Shown: piece after piece, positions 1 through 7,490 of the stretch
Layout: every line of letters begins with the position of its first letter
How positions within the stretch are numbered: position 1 is the first letter of the stretch
Assembly: GCA_964482405.1 (NCBI GenBank)
Contig: CAYZXH010000036.1
Location: 1-17,297, forward strand
Length of the DNA stretch: 17,297 bases
Reading direction: 5' to 3'
Source: Zestomicrobium sp964482405
Lineage (GTDB): Archaea > Thermoproteota > Thermoprotei_A > Sulfolobales > NBVN01
Position numbers and translations under genes: made by a program
Notes under the pieces: generated by a model
Database searches by the model: none
The model's input: the letters and a program-made list of their open reading frames with translations, nothing else
Told to the model about the DNA's origin: nothing

Positions 1-600
1 TTAGCTACCTACGTCGCTGACTTTAGGTTAGGTCCTTACACGATTCTCCAACACCACCTCGATACGTTTTCCTATATTTCTTGGAGACACGGTTTCTCAG
101 TACCCGTAGCTCTTAACGGGTTGGTGAAGTTAATTAGTAAGATTGAGGTATGGCGCTACGGCGGTGAGTTTACCCTGACTTTTTCCTTCGTTAATTCTTC
201 CTTAACCTTAGTTAACTCTACGTTTGCTCAGGGTTCCGGCTACCTCCTTCACGTTGGTTTGGGTTTAGGGTCTATACTATGGTATCTTATGTTCCCCTCC
301 CTACTAATTAATTCCTACCACGTCTTAACCGTGAGGTCTGGATTTAAGGAATTGCTTGTCTGCTTGGCCGGGTGGGTCTCGCTAACGACTATCTTACCAG
401 GACCTCTTGACTGGTATTACGTGAACTCACTACCTGCCCTCTACGTCAACACCTCCTTAACGATTAAGTACTTAGTAGGTGGTAGGGAGCGCCTTCTTAA
501 GCCCTTAATCACTTGTTTATTGGGAGCACAGATCTTAATTACCGGCCTGACCTACTCCGGGGTAATACCTTATAAGATTGAGCTCCCCCTACCTAGATAA
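1..600 (+). CDS. C-terminal part of a multi-pass membrane protein (5' end outside window)
   Basis: The + frame is open from base 1 to the TAA at 598-600 with no stop, so this is the last 199 codons of a gene that begins left of the window; the TTG at 121 is not a convincing start. The visible part has several hydrophobic stretches (around LLHVGLGLGSILWYLMF, LLVCLAGWVSLTTIL and LLGAQILITGLTYSGVI) with loops rich in Asn-Ser/Thr sites such as NSS, NST and NTS, which suggests extracytoplasmic exposure. The segment around DWYYVNSLPALYV loosely recalls late regions of GT-C membrane glycosyltransferases, but no catalytic motif is visible, so no function is assigned. Its 3' end overlaps the convergent pilin-like gene by 12 nt. 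The gene is certainly coding in character; its family is uncertain. Confidence 0.6.
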   Translation, partial: LATYVADFRLGPYTILQHHLDTFSYISWRHGFSVPVALNGLVKLISKIEVWRYGGEFTLTFSFVNSSLTLVNSTFAQGSGYLLHVGLGLGSILWYLMFPSLLINSYHVLTVRSGFKELLVCLAGWVSLTTILPGPLDWYYVNSLPALYVNTSLTIKYLVGGRERLLKPLITCLLGAQILITGLTYSGVIPYKIELPLPR

Positions 601-2286
601 CGGTATTATGGATATTATCTCGAAGCCTATGGTGAAGTCAGCGTCGTTCGTGCGCCCTATTCCGTAGGGATCCATTATCTCTATGAGGAGCCAGTACCTC
701 CCCGTGCCGGGTACGGGCACGTAAATCTGCTGAGATATCTTCGTGTAGTAGTTATCGTTTATGAAATCCTTAATCACTGTCTTATGGTAATTACATATCT
801 CCTGATAATCAAATTCCCTGACCACGTACCTAGATATTATATTCCCTGAGTCATCCTTCTGAATAAGCGATATCCTCAAGACAGTCCTGGTGTCGTCGTT
901 ATCGCTTAGCTGAGCTTCCCCGTCAGGGTATGAGTTATCGTGGAATATGAAGTTTATGTTGAGTAGCAGCCCAGAGAATACTGAGCCAGGTATTGAGCCG
1001 TCTTGACTACCAGTAATACCACTTAAGTTGAGTGTTAGAGGTAAAGGAACCTCAGAGTAATCAAGAAGTGAGACCCTAGTATCTAGCGGGTTCCTATCGT
1101 CGTACTGGCTACTATCACCGTAGAACGCGTCCTCAGTAACGAAAACCACCTCGTTAACCCCGTTCCCGTCTAAATCACCGATGAATAAGTATGGGTAGTA
1201 AGTAGTTGCTTGAGTCCCTCCCTCACCAGACGCAATCCTCTTAAAGATGAGGACTTGAGAAGCGAAGCCGCTTAACTTGACCTTGAGGGTGGGGTTCGGG
1301 TCTGACGGAGAGCTCTTGTAGCCGTAGTACCAACCACCTAAGACGTCCCTAGGGCACGAACCCCCCGTACATGCTAGGAGTTGTGAGTCATTATATATCT
1401 CTATCAAACCCCTGAAGCCCCTCACGACAACCCTCAAATCTCTGCTACCATAATCTGATACCTTCTGTCCGCCAACGATTAAGTAAGTACTTTGAGGCAC
1501 GCCTTTAGGTATCGTCAACATGATAGTATATTGTGGAGCGCCCACAGGGTACCTCACCCAAGCCGGGTCGTAACCGATGAGCATCACACCAAAGCCTATC
1601 GGGGCTATTGTCGGGGGATTATTACCAACCCTACTCCCAGTAACAACGTCCACGTTACCTCTTAGATCATTAGCTGTTATTAGGAAGAGCTTATCCCCCC
1701 TCATGCCAGCATATCTCCTGCCCTGACCGCCCGCTAGCGGTAGGTCGATTAACTCGTTAGGTATGTCGAAGAGCTTGCTAAGATCTTCAGGCGTGTAAAC
1801 ACTCTCAAGAGGTATTAAGCTAATGTACGTAGCCCCAACCATCTCACTCCTAACACCCACGTACTCAGGTCTCACGACCACCCCAGCACTAGTTATTACG
1901 GCAGTAACCTTACCGGTCAACCCCAAATAATTGCAGGACTGCCCCTGCTGCAGGGAAACCCTCCCGCAATCACTGGGAAGTGATGAGGCTTCAATTATTT
2001 TAATTTCGTGTCCTTCATCAACGACGAAGTACTGGAGCTCTACTGGGAGGACTCCTATGTTAGTAACTCTTAAGCCAAACCCCTCCTCCTGCAATATGGC
2101 TAAGCGCGTTAAGTCGTGTAACTCACTATACTGCATTAAAGAGTAAGCTCCTGAAGTCATGGAACGTCTTAAAAGACTTAACTGCATGTATACTGCGGTT
2201 ATCGAAGTAAGTAGGGCTGCTATGATCAACGTAGATAGCAAGAGTGTTGATATACCCCTCCTTAACTTAAGCCTAGAGAACCTCAT
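589..2286 (-). CDS. Large type IV pilin-like secreted protein, paralogue A (last gene of the operon)
   Basis: This 565-residue protein starts with a charged stretch, Arg9-Arg10-Gly11, then Ile12 and about 22 hydrophobic residues (ISTLLLSTLIIAALLTSI). That fits an archaeal class III (prepilin) signal with cleavage after Gly11, leaving the hydrophobic helix as the pilin stalk or a membrane anchor. The rest is polar and probably beta-rich. From about residue 363 it shares a signature series with paralogues B and C: PY near 365, a VTEDAFYG stretch, FHDN near 448, and DPYG near 539. It alone has a good calcium-loop-like motif, DLDGNGVNE, near residues 371-379, resembling FG-GAP/VCBS loops. Cysteines are few (SCPRD, EICNY, and a pair near residues 106-118). 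The ATG overlaps the upstream stop as ATGA. Export and pilin-like topology are inferred; the role (filament subunit, tip or adhesin) is unknown. Confidence 0.75.
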   Translation of the reverse strand: MRFSRLKLRRGISTLLLSTLIIAALLTSITAVYMQLSLLRRSMTSGAYSLMQYSELHDLTRLAILQEEGFGLRVTNIGVLPVELQYFVVDEGHEIKIIEASSLPSDCGRVSLQQGQSCNYLGLTGKVTAVITSAGVVVRPEYVGVRSEMVGATYISLIPLESVYTPEDLSKLFDIPNELIDLPLAGGQGRRYAGMRGDKLFLITANDLRGNVDVVTGSRVGNNPPTIAPIGFGVMLIGYDPAWVRYPVGAPQYTIMLTIPKGVPQSTYLIVGGQKVSDYGSRDLRVVVRGFRGLIEIYNDSQLLACTGGSCPRDVLGGWYYGYKSSPSDPNPTLKVKLSGFASQVLIFKRIASGEGGTQATTYYPYLFIGDLDGNGVNEVVFVTEDAFYGDSSQYDDRNPLDTRVSLLDYSEVPLPLTLNLSGITGSQDGSIPGSVFSGLLLNINFIFHDNSYPDGEAQLSDNDDTRTVLRISLIQKDDSGNIISRYVVREFDYQEICNYHKTVIKDFINDNYYTKISQQIYVPVPGTGRYWLLIEIMDPYGIGRTNDADFTIGFEIISIIPLSR

Positions 2287-3791
2287 CTCCTAACACCTAA
2301 GGTCACACCTATATACTCCAAAATAAACGTTACGTCTAAGTCGTTCCCGCCGCTACCACTATAGTAGAACGGGTCAATCAACTCAAGAGCTACGTAGTAA
2401 ATCTTGGAACCCGCCTCCGCAGGCGTAGGAATCCTTAAAACAAAGTCTTTCGTAACGCTGGACCCCTCATACCTACATAACTCGTAGTAACTAAGCTCGT
2501 ACTTATAAACCCAAGCCCTGCCTTGAGAGTCGTAAAGACCTAACCTCACGATAACCCTATTATCGGCTTCGTCAACATCAACATCGGAATTATCGAAGAA
2601 AACAAACTTAACGCTCAACACAGCCACGTTATACTTACTGTTATTTATCTCAAAATTCTTGAAAACAAGTCTCAGAGGAATTTGAGTAAGATCCAGTAAT
2701 CTCCCGTAAGTATTCCTGTCATTATACGTGCTAGAGCTACCGGTAGCGACCGAGTCTATAGTAGTGAAAATCAGTGACATGAAGCCTGAGCCGGTAATAT
2801 CTCCCGTCAAGACGTAGGGCTCGAAACCTAAAGTATTCGTTGGCACCCCGTCCACGTTAGCGTAGAAAGCTATTAAGTCAGCAGTACCTGAGAGTGTGAG
2901 AACGCATGAAGAACTCGAACACTTAAATATTGTCGGGGAGTTAACGAGCCTGCCACCAAGAGTTACTAGACCGTCGTATCCGTACACGACAATCCTGTAC
3001 CTCTTGTAATAACCTGAAGTGCTTACAGGGTATCTAATACCTCCTATCTCGACGTACCTAGTAGAACTCGGGGAATCATGTCCTGTCGCAAGCAAGCTCC
3101 ACTTCCCGTCAGGTAGTCTAGCTATGAAAACCCATGAAACGTTAATTTCCGCGACTACGTAAGTGTTTCTCTCTCTGCTAACTTGCCTTAACCCTATATC
3201 GTAGGTACTCACGGAAGCGCTCCCCGGGTAAAGCAAGTTAGGATCCTCAAGATAGTCGTTTAGGTTCTCTACAACGCCTGACTCAAGAAGTATGGTCTGG
3301 TTTATTGACTCAGAAGTTACTAACCTAGTATAGAGTTTGGGGTCCATAGAAATCACCCTGCCTGAAGTCGTTATTAAACCGATTAAGTACCCTCCAGTAC
3401 ACAATACACTGGAGTTACTCCCTACCCTCAGATACCTTGAGGGAGTCACAAAACACGATACCGTGGACTCACCACCAAACCTTACCTGATTTGATGGTGC
3501 GAGGATCTTTAACAACCCCTCACTACCTAAAACCACTACGTTCTCTATGGACGTATCGTAAGAACCTATGTTCAAGACTATCCACGCAGACTCGTTAATA
3601 GCTACTAACTGAAGACTCTCACCACTCATTCTCTCAAAGTCGCTCAGAACCGAGCGGATATCTGCCTGAGGCTGCCTAGGCATGCTGAGCACCGCGAACG
3701 CGAAGAATATAGACACTAAGAGTAAAACGAAAACAGCTGCTACAGCCTCACCAATAGCTTTCTTAAATCTAGGTGTGGTTACCCCGATCAA
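2283..3791 (-). CDS. Large type IV pilin-like secreted protein, paralogue B
   Basis: This 502-residue protein begins with Lys10-Lys11-Ala12-Ile13-Gly14-Glu15 followed by AVAAVFVLLLVSIFFAFAV. That is close to the KKAIS-E pattern of archaeal flagellin/pilin-like N termini, with likely cleavage after Ala12. The exported part carries several Asn-X-Ser/Thr sites (NES, NQT, NVS, NNS) and a CSSSSC cluster near residue 290. The C-terminal 180 residues repeat the shared pattern: FEPY near 323, a NDRN stretch, FFDN near 398, ELCRY near 436, and LIDPF near 473. The loop equivalent to DLDGNG in paralogue A is degenerate (DITGSG). The start is TTG within TTGA, overlapping the stop of the upstream gene by 4 nt, so translation is probably coupled. 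Exported pilin-like class is well supported by the N terminus; molecular function is unknown. Confidence 0.75.
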   Translation of the reverse strand: MIGVTTPRFKKAIGEAVAAVFVLLLVSIFFAFAVLSMPRQPQADIRSVLSDFERMSGESLQLVAINESAWIVLNIGSYDTSIENVVVLGSEGLLKILAPSNQVRFGGESTVSCFVTPSRYLRVGSNSSVLCTGGYLIGLITTSGRVISMDPKLYTRLVTSESINQTILLESGVVENLNDYLEDPNLLYPGSASVSTYDIGLRQVSRERNTYVVAEINVSWVFIARLPDGKWSLLATGHDSPSSTRYVEIGGIRYPVSTSGYYKRYRIVVYGYDGLVTLGGRLVNSPTIFKCSSSSCVLTLSGTADLIAFYANVDGVPTNTLGFEPYVLTGDITGSGFMSLIFTTIDSVATGSSSTYNDRNTYGRLLDLTQIPLRLVFKNFEINNSKYNVAVLSVKFVFFDNSDVDVDEADNRVIVRLGLYDSQGRAWVYKYELSYYELCRYEGSSVTKDFVLRIPTPAEAGSKIYYVALELIDPFYYSGSGGNDLDVTFILEYIGVTLGVRR

Positions 3792-5419
3792 CTAACTAAT
3801 ATCACCCCCAAACCCTCAATTAAGAGCATGATGTCTAGGTCGTCTAGATTTCCTAACCCCCCATACGGATCCTGAATTTTTATGAAGGGGTAGTAAACCT
3901 TAGTCCCCCCGGAACTCTCAGGACGCGGCAACGGTATGAATATCGAGGCTGACTGTGCTTGAGCTCTCGGCGGGTATGTGTCCTCATACCTCGTGAGCTC
4001 CTTAAAAGTGAATGTCCTGCTTGAAAGAACATTACCTTCCGAATCCACGAGACCTACCTCGAAGATGACTCTATCACTACTAACCCCGTAAAAATCGTTG
4101 CCTTCGTTGTCGTGGAACCTATAATTGACTACTAAGATAACGCCGAGATACTTTGAGTTGGTTATTACCGTGGTGCTTGAGTTGTATATAAGTACTAAGG
4201 GAACGGTAGAGTAGTCTTGTAAGATCTTCCCACTCGAATACGCGTCATTCCTAGATGTCGCGAAGCCGTAATACACGTCTTCAGTAACAAATAGTATTGA
4301 GGCGCCGGGCGCGTCAGCGTTGAATTTAGTTAACAGTATGTATGGCTCGTAGCTTGTTTCATAATTTAGGTTGCTACTCCTACAATATATGCGAACTCTC
4401 TCAGCAGACCCGGTAAAAGAAATTCTAACTCCCTGCCTGCTTGTGAGGTAAGAGTACTTTGCCGGGTCCGGGCTGGGGGAAGTAACCTCAACACCATTAC
4501 TAAACCTAATTATGTAGTTAGTCGCGTTCTTGAATCCTATGATCTTAATTCTGTAGCCGTTACTGCAAACACTACCTAAGTTCAAGCTCTGACCAGAAAT
4601 AACTAGTGTTACGTCAGAGGACGCTCTATTCCAAGAAAACATTATGTCGTATTTCTTCACGTCTTTAGGGTTGTAACCTAGGTAGAGGTTGCCTACCGGA
4701 GCGTTAGTTGCTGAGATGGAGTCCACGTTCACGTATTCTTCGTAGAGATAGTAAGCACCTGTCCCAACACCCTTGACCCCCCTAACGTTAACTCCCTGTC
4801 GAGGTATTTCTAGTAAGCTCGCGTCTAATATCTTGAATCCCGACCTACTCAAGGCGTCTCTTATCGATGAGGGATCATAGTATGGTAGCGGAAGGTACGC
4901 GTGCATCCTAACTAATGCGACCTCTTGAGAAACCATGAATTCCTCTAGGAATTCCTCAGAATACGTTCTAGGGGTGATCGTCGTCCCCTTATCCGTTAAT
5001 AACATTACGTTCACTAACCTGCAACTAACTTCACAGTACCTGAGTATCTCGTAGGATTGATAGGAAGCGACAGAGTTAGGTCTCACAATAATATTTGTTT
5101 CCTCCCTCAACACGACTGTAGTCCCGTTGGGGTAGAATAACCTGTAGAATAGAGTGACTACGTTTATTTCTGAGGTCCCGTAATTAGCTACTGCTAGAGT
5201 GATTACGTTATTCTTGTCCACGAATACCGTGGCGTTTATGTCTCTAGTAGTGTAGCTCACTAACTCCACGAACTCACTACGTATTTCCGGCACAAAAGAT
5301 AAGTTACTGTATGATGCTCTAATTATTAAGTACATAGCTGTAGGCAAGACTACTAAAACAAATAAGGACATCACGATAACGGATATTATTAAGCTTCCCT
5401 GACCCTTAAGAAATCTCAA
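3788..5419 (-). CDS. Large type IV pilin-like secreted protein, paralogue C
   Basis: This 543-residue protein starts MRFLKGQGSL followed by IISVIVMSLFVLVVLPTAMYLI, matching a class III signal with cleavage between Gly6 and Gln7; KGQ at this position is common in archaeal pilin precursors. The exported portion resembles paralogue A over most of its length. A related segment (GNLYLGYNPKDV here, GVMLIGYDPAWV in A) lies before the shared C-terminal region, which contains YEPY near 367, VTEDVYYG, FHDN near 445, ELTRYED and IQDPYGG near 517. The calcium-like loop is absent (KFNADAPG). The start is TTG within TTGA, overlapping the upstream stop. It reads through without frameshifts. It is probably a surface-exposed member of a multi-subunit assembly, but that is inferred only from the signal, paralogy and gene order. 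Confidence 0.75.
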   Translation of the reverse strand: MRFLKGQGSLIISVIVMSLFVLVVLPTAMYLIIRASYSNLSFVPEIRSEFVELVSYTTRDINATVFVDKNNVITLAVANYGTSEINVVTLFYRLFYPNGTTVVLREETNIIVRPNSVASYQSYEILRYCEVSCRLVNVMLLTDKGTTITPRTYSEEFLEEFMVSQEVALVRMHAYLPLPYYDPSSIRDALSRSGFKILDASLLEIPRQGVNVRGVKGVGTGAYYLYEEYVNVDSISATNAPVGNLYLGYNPKDVKKYDIMFSWNRASSDVTLVISGQSLNLGSVCSNGYRIKIIGFKNATNYIIRFSNGVEVTSPSPDPAKYSYLTSRQGVRISFTGSAERVRIYCRSSNLNYETSYEPYILLTKFNADAPGASILFVTEDVYYGFATSRNDAYSSGKILQDYSTVPLVLIYNSSTTVITNSKYLGVILVVNYRFHDNEGNDFYGVSSDRVIFEVGLVDSEGNVLSSRTFTFKELTRYEDTYPPRAQAQSASIFIPLPRPESSGGTKVYYPFIKIQDPYGGLGNLDDLDIMLLIEGLGVILVS

Positions 5420-6081
5420 GCTCTCACCGAAGACTTATAAATCCTTAAGACATAGTAGTCCTTGCCGTAAGGCTTGAGGAGATAAACCCTAACCTCAGTG
5501 ACCTCTCCTAAAGCACCGTAATCCACCTTAACTATCTGATTGCCGCCCCTGTAAGTCACGTAACATACTCCTAGCCGCCGACCTTGAGGATAAGGAGCTT
5601 CACCAACGCTTCTCTTATAGATGTTTATGTCAACCCAGTTATTACTGCCCTCAGGCTTTATCAAGAGATTCCTGAAAGGTATTGAAGCTATTTCAGTCGC
5701 GCTCGGGCATTCTTCAGGTTGCGAACAAACTATCCTATCAGTATCTAGTTCCGGCACGTAGTAGTAGATATAAGTACACGGGAGGAGCTCCGCGCCCCCC
5801 TCAGCTAGCTTAGCCTCAACCATGATGAAGAAGTTGACGCTGGCGTTATCAAGTCTTCTTAAGAGTAGCCACATCACCTTATTATTCTCGTCTACAGAGA
5901 TTAATCTAACTACCTGAGCGGTTAACTCATTGTTAAGTAGGTTCTCCCTCTCTATCTCTGACGTCGAGCTACTGGAAAGTGTTTGGAAGTAGGCTAACAC
6001 GGAAATACCTACTAATAAAGCCACACCAGTCAAAACCATCACGGTTATTAAGTCTGTCTGACCTAGACGTGATTCCCTCAT
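5416..6081 (-). CDS. Type IV pilin-like secreted protein D (first gene of the operon)
   Basis: This 221-residue protein opens with MRESRLGQTDL and then ITVMVLTGVALLVGISVLAYF. Gly7-Gln8 is a plausible class III prepilin cleavage site, although the residue before Gly is Leu rather than the usual Lys or Arg. The exported part is about 185 residues, mixed alpha/beta in appearance, with cysteines near residues 102, 118, 124 and 172 that could form disulfides outside the cell. It lacks the long C-terminal region shared by A, B and C, so it is the smallest and a distinct subunit. It is promoter-proximal and overlaps the next gene by 4 nt. A major-pilin role would fit its size and position, but nothing in the sequence proves it. 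Confidence 0.7.
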   Translation of the reverse strand: MRESRLGQTDLITVMVLTGVALLVGISVLAYFQTLSSSSTSEIERENLLNNELTAQVVRLISVDENNKVMWLLLRRLDNASVNFFIMVEAKLAEGGAELLPCTYIYYYVPELDTDRIVCSQPEECPSATEIASIPFRNLLIKPEGSNNWVDINIYKRSVGEAPYPQGRRLGVCYVTYRGGNQIVKVDYGALGEVTEVRVYLLKPYGKDYYVLRIYKSSVRA

Positions 6082-6100
6082 TCCTACACCTAATTACTTA

Positions 6101-6120
6101 TTCCTTAAGGAAGTAATAAA
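6101..6120 (-). promoter_or_regulatory. Candidate promoter of the pilin-like operon with a 12-bp palindrome
   Basis: On the minus strand TTTATTACTTCC (6120-6109) is an AT-rich TATA-like stretch about 33 nt upstream of the ATG at 6081, which would place the transcript start near 6088. The perfect palindrome TTCCTTAAGGAA at 6101-6112 lies between this element and the predicted start, where an operator would sit. The position is visible; the function is inferred. Confidence 0.35.
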
Positions 6121-6142
6121 CTATAGTATCAAAACTTAACGA

Positions 6143-6157
6143 AAAATATATTAAATT
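6143..6157 (+). promoter_or_regulatory. TATA box of the glyA operon (leaderless transcript predicted)
   Basis: The run AAAATATATTAAATT is the strongest TATA-like element in this intergenic region. Its centre lies about 26 nt upstream of the GTG at 6177, so the predicted transcript starts at or next to the start codon. No Shine-Dalgarno sequence is convincingly spaced, which agrees with leaderless translation. Confidence 0.55.
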
Positions 6158-6176
6158 TTAGTACTTTCCTAACAAG

Positions 6177-7484
6177 GTGGTATGTTTGAGTCTGCCTGAG
6201 GAACTGATTCAAGTGATTGAGTTGACTAGAGCGCATAATAGGTGGAGGAGGCTTGAGGCAATAAACCTAATACCTTCAGAGAACATCATGTCCCCTCTGG
6301 CTGAGGCTGCTTATATGACCGACATGATGCATAGGTATGCTGAGGGCAAGCCTAAGAAGAGGTATTATCAAGGACTCACGTACGTCGACGAGGTTGAGTT
6401 ACTTGTCATGAACCTCATGTCAAGATTATTCAAGGTTAAGTATGTTGAGCCCAGACCCATCAGCGGCACGATAGCTAACGCGACGGTCTTCAGGGTCCTG
6501 GGGAAGCCGGGTGATAAAGCGTTGATAGCTCCTGTTCAGGCAGGTGCTCACGTATCGCATACTAGGTTCGGTACCTTAGGTGCTTTAGGGATAGAGCACG
6601 TTGAGATGCCATTCGATCAGGAGAGGTGGAACGTCGACGTAGACAAGGCCGTTAAGATGATTGAGTCCGTGAGACCAGCGTTCGTCACCTTAGGAGGTTC
6701 TGTCTACATGTTCCCGCACCCCACAAAAGAGATAGCTCAAGCAGCACACTCGGTAGGGGTTAAGCTAGTTCACGACGTGGCACACGTCCTCGGCTTAATA
6801 GCTGGCGGTGTGTGGAGCAACCCGATACATGAGGGAGCTGACGTAATAACCTCCTCAACACACAAGACTTTCCCAGGACCTCAGGGAGGGGTCATAATGA
6901 CTGATGACGAAGAACTCTACAAAGAAATCTCTAGAGTAGTCTTCCCGTGGTTCCTAAGCAATCATCACCTACACAGACTGCCGGCAACGGCCGTGACCAC
7001 TGTGGAGATGATGGTTTTCGGCGAGGAATACGCTAAACAAATAGTTAAGAACGCAGTAGCTTTCGCTGAAGCGTGCGCTGAGGAAGGTTTTAAGGTACCT
7101 ACGGAACACCTAGGCTTCACGAAATCACACATGTTCGTGATAGACGTCAGGAACCTCGGGGGAGGAGCTAGAGCAGCCACACTACTCGAGCAAGCCAACA
7201 TAATAGTTAACAAGAACCTACTGCCGTGGGACCCGCCGGAAGCCGTGAAAGACCCTTCAGGTATAAGACTAGGTACTCCTGAGATGACCAGGTTCGGCAT
7301 GAAGGAAGGCGACTTTAAGGAGGTAGCTAAGTTCATGCGTGAAGTCTTAATAGATGGGAGACCCCCCGAAGAAGTTAAGAAGAAAGTGATTGAGTTTAGG
7401 AAGAACTTCATCGAAGTAAAGTACGGGTTCAGCCTGCCTAAAGAATTAGAGGAGAAACTCCCTAAAATGCCTATACTACTCTAA
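6177..7484 (+). CDS. glyA: Serine hydroxymethyltransferase
   Basis: This is a PLP enzyme of fold type I that interconverts serine and glycine using a folate or pterin one-carbon carrier in the cytoplasm. Diagnostic segments are the N-terminal NLIPSEN (30-36), KRYYQGLTYVDEVE (61-74), the PLP-contacting Asp200 and His203 in DVAHVLGLIAGG, and the Schiff-base Lys230 in SSTHKTFPGPQGG. The length of 435 residues is normal for archaeal SHMT. The GGCEYVDEVE of bacterial enzymes is replaced by YQGLTYVDEVE, as expected of a divergent archaeal member that may use a modified pterin rather than folate (inference). GTG at 6177 sits about 26 nt from a TATA box, and no in-frame ATG lies just upstream. The creatininase family gene follows after 6 nt and is probably cotranscribed. 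Confidence 0.93.
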   Translation: MVCLSLPEELIQVIELTRAHNRWRRLEAINLIPSENIMSPLAEAAYMTDMMHRYAEGKPKKRYYQGLTYVDEVELLVMNLMSRLFKVKYVEPRPISGTIANATVFRVLGKPGDKALIAPVQAGAHVSHTRFGTLGALGIEHVEMPFDQERWNVDVDKAVKMIESVRPAFVTLGGSVYMFPHPTKEIAQAAHSVGVKLVHDVAHVLGLIAGGVWSNPIHEGADVITSSTHKTFPGPQGGVIMTDDEELYKEISRVVFPWFLSNHHLHRLPATAVTTVEMMVFGEEYAKQIVKNAVAFAEACAEEGFKVPTEHLGFTKSHMFVIDVRNLGGGARAATLLEQANIIVNKNLLPWDPPEAVKDPSGIRLGTPEMTRFGMKEGDFKEVAKFMREVLIDGRPPEEVKKKVIEFRKNFIEVKYGFSLPKELEEKLPKMPILL

Positions 7485-7490
7485 AGCCAC

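Noticed and set aside
6965..7411. 148-codon minus-strand frame inside glyA
   Set aside because: It is antisense to a conserved enzyme, has a Ser/Thr-rich composition typical of shadow frames, and shows no ribosome site or recognisable domain.
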